Positions 1-12,219 of a stretch of 64,000 nt of DNA are shown here, in pieces; within the stretch, counting starts at the first letter, position 1, and each line of letters opens with the position of its first letter. The stretch is from Metaphire vulgaris (Eukaryota > Annelida > Clitellata > Crassiclitellata > Megascolecidae): the NCBI GenBank assembly GCA_018105865.1, contig CM030841.1, positions 7,400,229 to 7,464,228 of the forward strand, in the 5' to 3' direction. The translations under genes were made by a program, and so were the position numbers. The notes under the pieces are model-generated. The model was given only the letters and a program-made list of their open reading frames with translations, searched no databases and was not told where the DNA came from.

Positions 1-58
1 ATTGCTAGTGTCGCGGGTGCTAGTAACGTATGTATGACCAATTGCTGGCATGCTGCAT

Positions 59-1183
59 CAGAGATGGACATGGGTTAGGTTAACCCATGGGTTGGGTTGG
101 GTTGGATTGGATTGGGTTGGGTCATAAATTTAGGGCAGTTGTGGTGGGGTGGGGTGGGTTGGGTTGCAAAACGCTGATTTGCATTTGGCACAGTGCACGG
201 TCTAAATTAGTTGCGGCAGTTGTGCGCACCAGGGGGTGGGTTGGGTTAGGTTTGGGTTGTTAACCCAAACGCTGATTTGCTAACCTTGGCAAATTCCTAG
301 TGCGCAAACTCCCAGCAAACTGCATGCCACACCAGTGCACACATATTGGTTATAAAAATGGTTATCGTTTTCCGCATTTTCATGTAACAAATTGCCGCCG
401 AACTGTCGCTGGCAATACTGGCTTATGACGGCTATTAGTTAAGCGATTGGGGGTAGGGAGTTATATTCAGGACTTTCTTGAGCCCCTGGTTCTATTGATC
501 TAAACACAGTTGTTCCTATATAATAAAGCATTAAAGTCATATCTCCTTTGATACATAAAACTCTCTTCGCCGTTGTGGCCGTTGTGTTCTCGATATTGTG
601 CAGCGTCATATGCCTATAGGTAGATGTTAATCCGCATTCACGAGATATTTGCATAAGACCGGTGGGAGTAAATAATTCAAAGCATTGGAATCAAGAATCG
701 AAATTGATGAATGGAGGTTATTACATAGTCCCTTTCTTTGAACCATCCACTGTAAATCCATCTTAATCCCCTTATTGACTCCAATAACATTTATGAGCTA
801 CTGTGTGCGAACTTGCTAAGCAAATGCTATAATGGCTCTAGGGTTCCTTATTCGTTAGTCTTTCGACATTTGAAGCTGAATTTTAGAGAGTGTAAGTACA
901 AATTATAACTCGAACGTCAACCTTCCTTTGCACGTCGCTGATAATTATAATGGCGGAAAATATACAACAACACTTGAGAGGTAATTTTTAAAAATGATTT
1001 TTATGCAATAATTGGCAAATTGTTGCTTATCAATTAATTTGCTGAATTTGTTTGCTTGAAGCTTGGATGGGTTGGATTGGGTTGGGTGAATACTTGCAAT
1101 TGCCGGCATGGGTTGGGTTGGGTTGGAGATTTGATGGGTCGGGTTGGGTTGGGTTCTAAAAAATGGACCCATGTCCATCTCTG
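59..1183. mobile_element. Non-autonomous hAT element, family A (GGGTTG arrays)
   Basis: The terminal inverted repeat CAGAGATGGACATGGGT at the left end is mirrored by ACCCATGTCCATCTCTG at the right end. A perfect 8-bp direct repeat, TGCTGCAT, flanks the element at 51-58 and 1184-1191, which is the hAT target-duplication length. Both ends run inward into dense GGGTTG/GGGTTGG arrays (about 80-260 and 1065-1155). No transposase ORF is present in the middle. The internal 700 bp is A/T-rich and unrecognised. Confidence 0.85.
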
Positions 1184-1847
1184 TGCTGCATACAACAGCA
1201 AGAATCTTTAAACTGTGACATAGGCTACTAGTGAGGATTGCATTCAGTAGTCGTATTACTTACTCTGTGAAAACATGGACCGATGCAGTCCGAATGACGA
1301 ACGTCTCTTGGTTTGTAGCACTGAAATCTCCTAGTCTCTAAATCATTATTATCATGCCGAGAGACTCAACTGCAAATACGGTATTATTATTTTAGTCGCT
1401 TTCTTTCGTTTTTTCTCGCGCTTCGATGAACGATTTTCTAGGAGCTTGTTCATTATTGAGTCTAAGGATTTTTTGCATCGGACCTTGCATGAGCGATAAA
1501 TGGGAATAGAATGTCATTTTCGGAAATTTCGAAGTCTCAGTTCTTTAATCAAGCGAACACTGAGAACAACTGCACGCCCCTCTGTCAGGCTCTATGCGTG
1601 CATCAAGATCGAAAATAGATTTATCCTGCACTTGCAGTTAAACGTGCTTAAAGTTTGTGTCTAGTTGCGAGCGCAATTATTGGCAAATCATCAGTTATAG
1701 AAGTGGTGTAAGTAGCCTACGTCTCACTGATTTTCACTCTGATGATCTCCGGAATTGCCTGGTGTTTTGTGGATGGAAAAGGAGTACCTTTGATTGATCC
1801 TTTAGAGAATGACAACTAGATTATGAAGTTCATATAATCATTATTGC
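1184..1847. other. Unannotated non-coding stretch
   Basis: I see no ORF with coding character, splice-flanked exon or terminal repeats here. The DNA is A/T-rich single-copy-looking sequence between a hAT element and a microsatellite. Confidence 0.5.

Positions 1848-1934
<87 letters not shown>
1848..1934. repeat. (ATT)n microsatellite
   Basis: About 29 uninterrupted TTA units. They produce spurious poly-Leu and poly-Asn ORFs on the two strands. In this genome such tracts often end LINE-type retroposons, but no LINE body is recognisable on either side. Confidence 0.95.
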
Positions 1935-2954
1935 GGATAGCAGCTGTCAAAAGTGATGTGGACATGATGTCATGTGATGTTATGGAAATGGCATTTTGTA
2001 TGATGACCTTAAGGGGTTTTTGGAGCATCATTTCTATTTGCAAAGTGTATGCAACAGATTCAGATTTCGTTTTCTTTACGAAGGAAGACGAATTCTTAAA
2101 TTATTTCTGTCAGCTTCGAAGCATGAAATGCAAGACGCAGAACATTGACGTTACCTAAAAGAAAATAAGACGGACAGTGACAATAATCTATGTGGTATAG
2201 GAACCACAAAAATCGCATCTTTGCTGATTTGACCAGATTCTGCAAGAACAACAATATTCTGAGAATATACACACACGCAGGCGCACACAAACAAAGAGAG
2301 AAAGACGCACACAGACACTGAGAGTCGTCGGGTGTCTTTCGATGCCAAAGGACTAAAACCGCTGACAAATCAATAATGATTGGACTTTGATGCAGTAATT
2401 TTCGGACGACATTTGAACCAGCCTTTACTTCATCGTACAGAAATCACGATACAACGGACTTGAACCAAAGACCTCGAAGACACGCGTCACTGAAAAGATT
2501 ACGAGAAATCCCCCACCCCTCCCCCGCCCGACAGCGAGCGCCCTTTATTTGACTAAAAGTTTGTCTGGCAAAACTCCATAAATCACGTTCTCTTATCGTA
2601 GTTGCGGTAATCAGCTGAAACTTTCCAGGCATTAATTTCGTTTTGCATGATTTATAGAGATATTTCAGTCTTGGCTTTAAATTTATAAAATTTTACTGCT
2701 GCCTTAAAAGGCTCCATAGAAAAATCTTATAACCTCGTTAAGTTACTTCATTTCTTGAAGAAATTGTCCCCTTTCCAATGCGCTTACGTTGAATTCTACG
2801 ACTTTTAAAATGCTCATTTATCTTTTAAGCAGCGGAAGAGTTTCGCCGTGTTTGTTACCAAAGCTAAAGTCTTTGCTGCATTTCGTCCGTATTTTATTAT
2901 AATATTATGTACTAGCAGCGCAATCGATGTAAGAATGGTACATTTGAAGAAGAA
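1935..2954. other. Unannotated non-coding stretch
   Basis: Short ORFs on both strands lack coding signatures. Nothing recognisable apart from a small CA/GA-rich patch near 2265-2320. Confidence 0.4.
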
Positions 2955-3027
2955 GATGATGATGATGATGACGATGATGATGATGAGATATGATGATGAT
3001 GATGATGATGATGACGACGACGACGAC

Positions 3028-3060
<33 letters not shown>

Positions 3061-3061
3061 C
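2955..3061. repeat. (GAT)n/(GAC)n trinucleotide repeat
   Basis: An ATG/GAT trinucleotide tract with an interior GAC-GAC block. It generates poly-Asp and poly-Ile/Val false ORFs. Confidence 0.95.
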
Positions 3062-3186
3062 AGGACTGCAGCCCTAAAAAAGAAGAGTGAATGGCAGAAA
3101 CTAAAGTCAATCAAAGTAAGGAAACCAGTAATAAGAAGAATTGTTATTAAATTTAATTAATAACAATAATAAATATGGGCGCTAGC

Positions 3187-3423
3187 CAGAGATGTCCATG
3201 GGTCCATTTGTCAGAACCCAATCCAACCCAACCCATCAAATCTCCATCCTACCCAAAGCAACCTATGCCGATAATAGGTTTACTTGACCCAACCCAACCC
3301 ACTGTAATACATTACAGTTCCTTAAACCTTGACTTATTTTCTGACCCAACCCACCATTTATATGGAAAAGTCTGACCCAACCCAACCCAATCCATGGGTT
3401 AACCCAACCCATGGACATCTCTG
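3187..3423. mobile_element. Short hAT MITE, family A
   Basis: The termini CAGAGATGTCCATGGGT and ACCCATGGACATCTCTG are inverted repeats. A perfect 8-bp duplication, GCGCTAGC, lies at 3179-3186 and 3424-3431. The interior is mostly CCCAACC/GGGTTGG arrays, as in the longer copy at 59-1183. It is a 237-bp deletion derivative of the same family. Confidence 0.88.
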
Positions 3424-3424
3424 G

Positions 3425-3779
3425 CGCTAGCAAAACACTATAGAGATTTAGGTTAGCACTTTTAGGTCGTAGTCGTGTGCATTGTCCTAAAAGTTTCCCG
3501 ACTGTTCGTGTTGCTGGAGGAATTTTCCAGATTTCAGTGGCGACTGAGAAACGGCTGCTCTGCTTTGCTTGACGATAGCAGCTGATATTGAATTCAAAGC
3601 GAAGACTTTCAGACATTGACCAGATTCTGTACGTCGGTCCACCCTGCGTTCCATTCGATAGCACTTGATCATAATCATTTATCAACCGTGACCACTGGAA
3701 TCTCGTCGACTAAGACTTGGCGATTTTTCCCAGTAGAATCGTCGACGCTCTGTGGCTTAAGTCTTCTTAATTAAACCGC
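3425..3779 (-). other. Unassigned minus-strand ORF region
   Basis: A minus-strand reading frame from 3685 down to the transposon boundary near 3430 has a balanced composition with Cys, Trp and an N-glycosylation motif. I do not recognise it and see no convincing splice pair. It could be a short exon or chance. Confidence 0.15.
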
Positions 3780-4165
3780 CGCCGTCGTCGTCGTCATACG
3801 ACACGCCGGCGGTGTTTCCTAGTCGCGCCCGTCCGTCGGTCGGTCGGTCGGTCGGTCGGTCTGTCTGTCTGTCGACCCAGGTCAATCATTGTCGCTCTGG
3901 AAAGGGTTGAACATGATCGAGTCGACTTGACAAAATACGATCTCTGCCGATAATAATGAATCTCGTTTAGAGAAGACGGCCGTCGATTTCACATCGTTAG
4001 CAAGAGATGAAAGAGTGCCGCCGACGGGCTGAGCGACGATTTACCGTCGGGTGACGGGGGGAGCTTAAGCGCGCGTGAGCGGAACGGTCGCTGACGGAAG
4101 ACATTAATCCCAATTACATAAATGCCAATTTATCGTTTTATTTCAGCGATAACCGATTGACGACA
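3780..4165. promoter_or_regulatory. CpG-rich non-coding block, possible cis-regulatory element
   Basis: A GC/CpG-rich island in A/T-rich surroundings. It contains a CGGT/CTGT tetranucleotide run (3835-3872) and, near 4103-4120, clustered homeodomain-type cores (TAATCCC followed by CAATTAC). It has no coding frame. The assignment rests on composition and motif clustering only. Confidence 0.25.
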
Positions 4166-4542
4166 TCGTATCCGTCTACGCTGATAAACTTAAACCGATT
4201 TGTTATGATTTCCCAATCCCCGGCGACATATTTCATAATCTTCGTGGTAGCAGTTAATCACAAAGTATAGCCTACGATGAAAAGTTTTTTTTTCCACAGA
4301 ATATAAGAGACAGGCAGGAATAGTCTAGAGAAAATGCATCTAGGCGAATCGTTAGGTGTAAAAGAAAAGGTCATTTTATAAAAACTTACGTGTGAGACAA
4401 TGATAATAATCGTTGTATTTCTTAGACTTGAGACTATACAACAGATAAATAGTGCAATGAACTGAAACGACGGGTCAAATTAAAAAGCAACAGAAGCATA
4501 AACTATATGTCTATCTATGTATATATGTGTTATATATATATA

Positions 4543-5069
4543 TCTATCATATTAAAATCGTTATCTGTATGTCTGTTACCTTCAAGCGTTCTGATTGGTT
4601 GACTATTGGTAGACGGTTTAGACCGTTTAGTCCTTACGTCGCGATGCGTTGGTGGGCGAGCGTTGACTATTGGTAGACGGTTTAGACCGTTTAGTACGCA
4701 TGGTGGACGATGTTCGAAGACGACGTTGCTATTGGTAACAATTGTTCGTAGAACCGGTTTAGTCGAGTCATTGCAGCGTCAGAGGGCTGGGCGTGCGACG
4801 ACGTTGCTATTGGTAACAATTGTTCGCAGCAATTTTAACGTACATTTTAGCGTACACAAAAAATACGTGTACAGCGTCACAAATGGTCACAGTTGCGTGA
4901 TTTTAACGTACATAGGCCTAATTATTACGTTGCGCAGAGCTTGGCTAGGTGGCGATCATTGAAATGTTGTTCAGCATGAATTCAATGATTGGGTACTAGG
5001 TATAGGTATTGGATTAGTATTATCCTGCACTGCGAGCGAAGCGAGCGCGATAAGCGAGCCTCTTTCTAG
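4543..5069 (+). mobile_element. Non-autonomous Helitron
   Basis: Starts with TC (TCTATCATATTAAAATCG) after an A and ends with CTAG before a T, as expected for Helitron insertion between A and T. A TATC/GATA hairpin precedes the 3' terminus. There is no target duplication and no Rep/helicase coding. A second copy lies inverted at 33774-34323, which fixes both boundaries. Confidence 0.8.
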
Positions 5070-5085
5070 TATATATATATAATAT

Positions 5086-5116
<31 letters not shown>

Positions 5117-5118
5117 AT
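5070..5118. repeat. (TA)n microsatellite
   Basis: An AT-dinucleotide run immediately 3' of the Helitron. The inverted Helitron copy abuts a TA run at the same end, which suggests the family targets TA repeats. Confidence 0.9.
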
Positions 5119-5882
5119 GAAAACATAGTGTATTTCTAACGGAGAAATGATTTAAATTTTAAGGCGTTGCCCGCTGCCTTGGCAAGTCGTTGTGATGGCA
5201 AATCTCTTTTCCTTCCCACATCCCACACTCGCTTGCCTCGACTGTTGACTGCATGGCGGATCAAGGTAGAAGGGCTTTTCGTCAGTGAGAGAGACCTTTT
5301 TAAGTGGCATCAAACGTCTGCAGCGAAACAAGCGCTTGTTCTTGGCTGCGACGTTGTCAATTTTAAAATTTGTGTCTCTTTAGTTTTTTGGTCATATTTC
5401 AGCAAACACTATCAGCATGAAATTTGGCAATTACATCAGACAAATTCCTAGGTATATGGCCTATAAATGTTATTGAAATCACTACACACACGGCCGAGAT
5501 ATTAAATGTCAAGCAACGGTCCACGTTTTACTTTTACACCTGTATATTGCCAAGTATCAGGTTGAAATTCAAATTTGAGTCTCCCAGAGAAAACAAAGAA
5601 CATCTTAACGTAAACCACGCTGCACAATACACGTTCTAGTGATAAAGCTCCATGAGCTCAGCTCCTCCCCCCCTCGTACGGAGAACCGAAGGGCTAGCGC
5701 CTTCAGTTTTACATGGCAACGGCTGAATGAGGGCGATTGCCAGCCTTTCCCTCGCCGCCTTTCCTTCCACCCGTGTTCTAGTGGACGCCAGTTGTTGAAC
5801 GGGATGTAGTATAGAATTGGTTCGACGGCAATTCTTCATGAGAAGACGGCCTTCTGCGAGAGTCTGTCTCTTCGCTCACTTG

Positions 5883-6081
5883 TTGGCGGTAGATTGTCCG
5901 TGGCAGACGATCGAGTCGACCGCAGCTGAAGACAGACGACGCTTTTGTAGACGCTGCCAAGTGCGCGTCCCAGAAACGTGACTTCCGCAGGCGTCGCCAC
6001 GGTGCCGCGTATCGGATTTCCCGTCGAGTCTATAACCGTTTCTGTTAAGATCCATCGAGCGACCGCCTCTATGGACGCCAT
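5883..6081 (-). CDS. Putative first coding exon, unknown gene
   Basis: On the minus strand an ATG at about 6081 opens a frame beginning MASIEAVARWILTE with balanced, GC-rich codon use. It runs about 66 codons to a good donor (GTGAGC, ending near 5883), beyond which the frame continues without obvious coding character. The surrounding DNA (5630-6300) is CpG-rich and carries a CACGTG E-box upstream of the start, as expected for a promoter. I do not recognise the peptide and found no second exon further along the minus strand. It could be a chance ORF in a GC-rich regulatory region. Confidence 0.3.
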
Positions 6082-6511
6082 GCTGCCGAGTACGATATAA
6101 ATGCGTGTGTTTTGGAATACGCCTATAAGTGTGTGTGTGTGCGTGTGCGTGAGTAGGCGTGGGCGAGAGGAGTATCTCTGCATAAGAGAAACAAGTCGAA
6201 ACATTTCGTTAGTCACGATTCGCATATAGTTACGCGATCTATTCACAGTGCGGCGTCATGTGACTGTCACGTGACTCTTGCGCTGATGTTGAAACTCAGA
6301 CGAACAATATTGTCATCACGGCGTTGCAACCGCTTCTTCCTAAGTCGTCTTCGTTACTTGAGCACATTCGCTACACGCGTCGTTATCATCGATAGCGTTT
6401 GCTTAAGTGCTCGCTGCCAATCACGGAGAAAATAAAGGACACATACGATGCACACGATGCAGTGGCAACACTAGATTACAGTCAGACGCCAGACGCTAAA
6501 CAAATTGGCAC

Positions 6512-6565
6512 ATGATTGACTGACTCGCTGATTGACTGACTGACTGACTGACTGACTGACTGACT
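6512..6565. repeat. (GACT)n tetranucleotide repeat
   Basis: A GACT/TGAC run with a few mismatches at its start. Confidence 0.9.
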
Positions 6566-6694
6566 ATAGGTTAACGTTGATAACGTTGTGTACATGTCTA
6601 TCTTATGACTGTTAAGTTCGATGGCAAGTTCGATGGCGGCATTAATTCGATTGCGACAGTTCTTTGGAGATCTTAGCGCGAATTATAATAATAA

Positions 6695-6960
6695 TTATGT
6701 ACTTCTATAGCACAATTTCTGATGCCCAAGGGTATCAATCGACGGTACTTCAAATCCATCCGCAAAAGTCAGGTCATTCCAGAGATCAGTCAGAGGGAAA
6801 GTCTGTGGAGGAAAAGCTAAGTGAAAGAGAAGTGTTTTAAGTCTGGATCTGAAAATACTCAGTGAATTGAAAGATCTGACAGCCAAAGGGAGAGAATTCA
6901 GTTGTTGTAGTTCTCTTGCCTCCTCAATCGCATCAAACCAATTCAATTCATGCGTCTTTA
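6695..6960 (-). pseudogene. LINE reverse-transcriptase C-terminal fragment (CR1/L2-like)
   Basis: The minus-strand frame has the pattern LPLAVRSFNSLSIFRSRLKT followed by LLFHLAF. This matches the extreme C-terminal tail of CR1/L2-type non-LTR retrotransposon polyproteins (leucine-rich LP..VR....L..F+..LKT.LF). It is severely 5' truncated, with no polymerase domain in the window, as is usual for dead-on-arrival copies. Confidence 0.55.
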
Positions 6961-6980
6961 TATCCAGAGACACTTGTCAA

Positions 6981-7161
6981 CAGTGGCGACTCCAGCATTT
7001 GGCAAGTGGGGGGGCGTTAGGGTGGCAACTTCTAATCATGGGGGCCAACCATTTGTTGTTAGGTATGTAGTATTAAGTATAGGGTCCCAACAGGGGGCCA
7101 CTGGAGGCAGGCACTCAATAACGGGGCACGGCCCCCCGCCCCCCCTGTGGAGCCGCCACTA
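6981..7161. mobile_element. hAT MITE, family E
   Basis: A 181-bp element with ends CAGTGGCGACTCCAG and GGAGCCGCCACTA. A perfect 8-bp duplication, CTTGTCAA, lies at 6973-6980 and 7162-7169. The interior resembles the copies at 14046, 36377 and 50794, sharing a TTTGGCAAGTGGG block and a block reading GGGTCCCAAC. Confidence 0.88.
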
Positions 7162-7249
7162 CTTGTCAATATGAAATGTGAAAAGCAGCATCCCATATAA
7201 TTCACTTATACCAGACACCAATGCGTAGGGGAAGACTAATAGTTCTTTT

Positions 7250-8017
7250 CATAGATGTTGCAAACGTAAAATCTGAAATAAAATAGGTAAAAAACGCGTT
7301 TTTTCTGAAAGTATAAAAAACGTAAAAATCGTTGAAAAAAACGTTCATTTACTTTGTAGCCAACACAAAAATTAACATGTTAATTTTCTACTGTGGTGGC
7401 GTAATTAGTTTAAAAACGAAGAAAATCAAGACAATAAGAAACACTCATTATTAGGCTAATGCAGAAAACGCTATATGTAAGCCTATTTATTTATTGTGAC
7501 AATTTGTTAATAGCTTTTCTGAATAAATATTAATAACATTGTCCTGGCGTCAAATTAATAAGCTCCTCTAAAAACCATAGACAGTCAAGACACGAAGCAA
7601 TCATCTTAGGTTTAACGTAAACGTATCACATTCAAAGCTGGTTAAACTCATATTCTAAGGAATTCTAAGCAATTGCCGATAATATTTTTAAATACACCGC
7701 ACCTTTTCGTATACATTTCGTACAATTTACAACAAAAACAAGAGAATTCAACCCAATGTGGTTCGTATTTCGATTTTTCAATATTGCCGCGTTTTGGCGC
7801 TAAACTTCACGTAATTGAAATTGTGTAACGCCTTGATTAATATTTGAACATTTTGATTCACCTCTTGTCTGACCTATGATCTAGAAATAATAATAATACC
7901 ATGTTGCAAAAAGCCCTTGAAAAATGCAATAAAATAAAAAACGTAAAAAATTAAAAACGTAAAAAACGCGTTTTTTGTTGGCGAGAAAAAACGTAAAAAA
8001 CGTTTGCAACATCTATG
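7250..8017. mobile_element. Non-autonomous hAT-like element, family B (ACGTAAAAA arrays)
   Basis: The termini CATAGATGTTGCAAACG and CGTTTGCAACATCTATG are perfect 17-bp inverted repeats. A perfect 8-bp duplication, GTTCTTTT, lies at 7242-7249 and 8018-8025. Each end continues into clustered ACGTAAAAA/TTTTTACGT motifs (7255-7345 and 7930-8005), which include palindromic AACGCGTT. There is no transposase ORF. It is placed near hAT because of TSD length and the layout shared with families A, C and D; the TIR begins CATAG rather than CAG. Confidence 0.78.
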
Positions 8018-9197
8018 GTTCTTTTGTCGCGAACCTGATGTTGATTTATTTAAAGCCTACTTTCCTATTCTTAGTTTAGTTTGCAGAAAGGTGACACAGT
8101 CTGTCATTGTTAAACTTTCATGATTAATTATTGACCAACAACTGCTGTCCTCTGGTGATCGTGACCATTAGTATGTAGTGACGATGAGAGAACGGGGTGG
8201 GGCTGGACCCCTATTCGGCCATACGCTAGTTGTGGGAGTCTTGCAAAAGCGATGAGAAATTTTTATTTTTTTTTTTTGGGGGCATAACGTGGCTTCCGAT
8301 AAGTCGTCTTATAGAATAGCAGATTACAGAAATCTCAAGATTCTACTTTAATATTACCCTAAAGCTTGATTCGAAGCTGGGGAACTCACGACGCTCCCCT
8401 CCCCCAACTCCCTGGTCTGATCAGAACTGTGGGAAACGATGGTGTCCCTATTCTGGAACCCTGGTTACGCCAGTGATCTCGACTACAACAAGGGAAAACA
8501 TTGCCCTTAATGGTTTTCCGTATACGCACTGATATTTGCGCTGTTAAATCAGAAAATGGCTCGCTGGTGATCACTTTAAATGACATTTCAAACGAGATAC
8601 GCACAATCTCTTTCTCCATCTTTCGCGTTGCGTCGACAGTTTCGGTTACATCAGCCTACGTCTGAATATTTTATGTCGAAATCAGAACAGAGAAAGAGAG
8701 GGAAAGAGGGACGGAGCGAGGGAGGGAGGGACGGACGGAGAGAGAGCTTACTGTATGTGCTTAAATGGAAATAACTCGATTCGAAGAACGGCTTTGCATC
8801 AGATAGTCTACTGCTCGTTCTCTTTGCTCATTTTTCTTCGGTCATCCGATCTCCTATTATATAAATGTTGCAATGACACTAACCTTACATCGAACCTAAA
8901 ACTATCCTCGATGGCTTTGACCAGACCCCAGGGGGGAGGGGCAAATGCCCGGGGCCCCGGCGATCTGCAGGGGCCAGTGGCGGCGCCAGGTTGTTCACTG
9001 ATGGAGGGCCTTTAGCAGGGTCTAAAATATTTTACCAAAGCCAGCGTCGCAAGAGAAACGTTTGGTTTATCGCAGAATTGCTCAATTCATATGAAATTAA
9101 GTGCATTAATAATCCTAAATCGTCGATTCTTCATTCCATGCACATTAGGTCCTATTATGCCAAAAATTAGAAACACGCAGTAGTAGGTCCTAACTAG
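8018..9197. other. No gene seen; transposon scraps
   Basis: Contains a purine-rich GA patch (8690-8745) and, near 8930-9015, GC-rich scraps such as CAGTGGCGGCGCCAGG that resemble hAT MITE termini without a matching partner. No exon-like structure is visible. Confidence 0.4.
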
Positions 9198-9790
9198 TGA
9201 CAATAATTGCATCATCGGCATTAGTACAAGTTTACAATTTTGCTGACAGTATGCTATACAGTAGTAACAGTATGACAGCTAGGCTGAAGCTTCACAATTT
9301 TCCGATTTTTGGCTGATTCTGTCTTTCTGTGTATTGTCCAAATAAGAAGTTCAGAGATAAAGGGCAAAATCATTGTTAAGTGATAACTACAGGCTGTACA
9401 GTAGTTATCTCAACTATTGCTGTAGGTACTACAGTACACTGAGTATGCGGCAGTTCGAAAACATCCTTCAGAAGATGATGTCAATTCGCTGCATTGACAA
9501 TAATTGCATCATCGGCATTAGTACAAGTTTACAATTTTGCTGACAGTATGCTATACAGTAGTAACAGTATGACAGCTAGGCTGAAGCTTCACAATTTCCG
9601 ATTTTTGGCTGATTCTGTCTTTCTGTGTATTGTCCAAATAAGAAGTTCAGAGATAAAGGGCAAAATCATTGTTAAGTGATAACTACAGGCTGTACAGTAG
9701 TTATCTCAACTATTGCTGTAGGTACTACAGTACACTGAGTATGCGGCAGTTCGAAAACATCCTTCAGAAGATGATGTCAATTCGCTGCAT
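9198..9790. repeat. Two-copy direct tandem duplication, 297-bp unit
   Basis: 9198-9494 and 9495-9790 are almost identical, differing by a T in one T-run. Each unit ends in TCAATTCGCTGCAT. The unit contains short palindromic patches around CTACAGGCTGTACAGTAG. No ORF is shared convincingly. The near identity indicates a recent duplication or an assembly artefact. Confidence 0.92.
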
Positions 9791-11052
9791 TTCCAGGTGT
9801 TTGGTGCTTAGTATAAAAGCTTTTACAGCATCAAATTGTAGATAATTCAAAAACGCAACAATGCCTCGCGCAATAACAACGACACATTCTTGCGATAACC
9901 GATTGTTTAATTAACTGCACTAAGGACTTATCAATGATGGGGAGCTGTTTCCTTGCGTATGAATAATGTCTTGTTGTGAGAATCTGAAACGGACTCACTT
10001 CTTCCGATATTTTCTGCCACTGTGACATATTCTTGTAATGAAGGTGGAAGATTTTGTTTCGTAGATGTTTGAGTTACAGTCGATGGTAGTTTTAGTTTTT
10101 CTCTTCGGTCTTCCGCACTGGCTACATATGTGTCATCCTCCTCCTCCTCATTTGTTCTTTTACCATTCATTGTCACTTTAAGAACATTGATCATTTCCAC
10201 TAAATTGCTTATATAATAATTACCCATTGGAAAGATTTTTAATTTTTTAAACTTATTAAACTTATGTCAGCGATTGACCGGCGATCCTGGTCAAGGTGAC
10301 ATGAATTCCAAGAACAACGACGTATTGAACTGAATTATAATGATTTAATCGAATGAACTGTAATTTCACAGAACAGACATCTTCGCTCGAACACGGATAC
10401 GCGCGAAGGCTCTCTTCCCCCCTCAATCTCTACTTTCTTCAAAACTATCCCGCTAGAATTTTGATCATCGCTAAAAAGCCTAAATAATTTTATTCATCAA
10501 AACACCCTGAGACAGCTTGTCTATCAAAGCCGAAGCCAGGGCCTGGCCAAAATTGGCGCGGCCTAGACCCTGCTTTGTGTATGCCTGGCGCCGCAACTGT
10601 GTAGGGGGCCGGAGGTCTGCAAAATTTCAACACATGAATGGAATACTGTACATGTATATTACTGAACAAGCTGAAAGACGGGATTAGGGGATCGTCAAAG
10701 ACATTGCTTTTAGTGCTTATACTTAAACGTCGTGAAAAGTCTAGCAAGCAGAAAATCGATAAATATAAAGGTTATCACCAGTTTTGAAACTGTCTAAGGA
10801 CCCGTGACTTCTCTGCCCAGGGGCCAGGACTTTCTCTCGACGGGCCCGGGTCTGACTGCTCTTGACCATCGGCCTTCAGAGAGGGTCGTACAGTTTCGAC
10901 CGCATTGGGGTCGTCTTCGACCAATGTGCAGGGAGAGTAAACCCTTTCCTTCCCCCCCCCCTCCAACGAATCGAACCTGCTGCCCTATCACGCTATAGCA
11001 CACATCTCACAAAGGTGAATTAGTCGTCGACTAGCAGCTCTCTTCTAATGCC
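9791..11052. other. No gene seen
   Basis: Short ORFs on both strands are not supported by splice sites or motifs. GC-rich stretches at 10520-10620 and 10800-10990 look like degenerate mobile-element sequence (CAGGGCC.. patterns), but I cannot define ends. Confidence 0.35.
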
Positions 11053-11101
11053 ATGGTGCGTGTTCGCAGCTTTTTATTAATCGCGGTCTTTGTTCGGAAC
11101 C
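11053..11101 (+). CDS. Candidate signal-peptide exon of the DUF7042-7045-type gene
   Basis: An ATG in a good context (GCCATGG) opens a 16-codon frame with two arginines followed by a hydrophobic run (FLLIAVFV), like the n- and h-regions of a secretion signal. Ending after one nucleotide of the next codon would match the entry phase of exon A at 12401. The required donor (GTCGAA) is weak. The link to exon A is inferred from position, phase and the expectation that the protein is secreted. Confidence 0.22.
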
Positions 11102-11659
11102 GTCGAAAATTAGCCATAGACTGGGCTGGCAAACATCTTGGGCATAGCTAAGCTCTGCAAGAACGTTTCAAAATCCTACAGATAAGCATATAGCCGAGAA
11201 TTTAACCTTTACAACCGTTAATTCTCTGAATTCCTACGGATTATGGATTTGGCCGAAGACGAGCGCTGGAGTCTTCGAGAGGCGCTATAGAAATTTGATC
11301 GACTAGCGACTAGTAACTTATTTACTAACTCTGGTCGCTCGGTAGACGTTTCGCTAAATCCTTACCTCCCCGCCCACCCTCATCCCCGCCCCATTTACAA
11401 CCCCACTCGTTGAGCTACCACGATAAATGTCACATAAAAGGCTGGCTGGCTGGTCGTCCTCATGATCATTAGATTCACGTCTGATTCGGCGCAGACATGA
11501 AGGTAACGCTCGGATGCGGCACACTGCACATGTGCCACCATCCGTATTGGCCTCTGCTGCTGCTGCTGCTGCTGCAGTAAACGCGCGGGCGAAATTAAAG
11601 CTCCTTGAAACGTCACGCCATCATCACTGTTACAATGCGCGGTTGTCTGGAACTCGCTT

Positions 11660-12050
11660 CTTTTTCTCTCCCTTCTCCATCTCTGTCTCTCTCTACCTTG
11701 TCTGCTCCATCCCCTCAATCGTCTCTCTCTCTCTCTCTCGTCTCTCCTCTCCCTCTTTCTCATCTCTCCTCTCTCCCTCTCTGTCTCCTCTCTCTATCTT
11801 TATTTATCTCTCTGTATCCGCGCTCCATTCATCTCTCTGAGACTCTCTCCTCTCTCCCTCCCTCTCTGTCTCTGTCTCTGTCTCTGTCTCTGTCTCTGTC
11901 TCTGTCTCTGTCTTTGTCTCTCTCTCTCTCTCTCTCTCTGTCTATCGATTTCTCTGTCTCCCTCTCTTCTTTCTCTCCTTTTCTGTCTCATCTCCGTCTT
12001 CTCGTCTGTATCTCCCTCTCTGTCTCTCTTTATCTGTCTCTCTGCCTAAG

Positions 12051-12102
<52 letters not shown>

Positions 12103-12187
12103 CTGTCTTCTCTACCTCTCCTCTTCTGTCTGAGTTCTCTGTCTGAGTTCTCTGTCTCTCTCTATCTATGTCTTGCTGTTTCTGTCT

Positions 12188-12219
<32 letters not shown>

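Noticed and set aside
60..260. GGGTTGG arrays as a telomere or interstitial telomere
   Set aside because: They lie exactly within elements bounded by TIRs and 8-bp target duplications, so they are transposon subterminal repeats.
1816..2158. Poly-Leu and poly-Asn ORFs
   Set aside because: Both are readings of the (ATT)n microsatellite.
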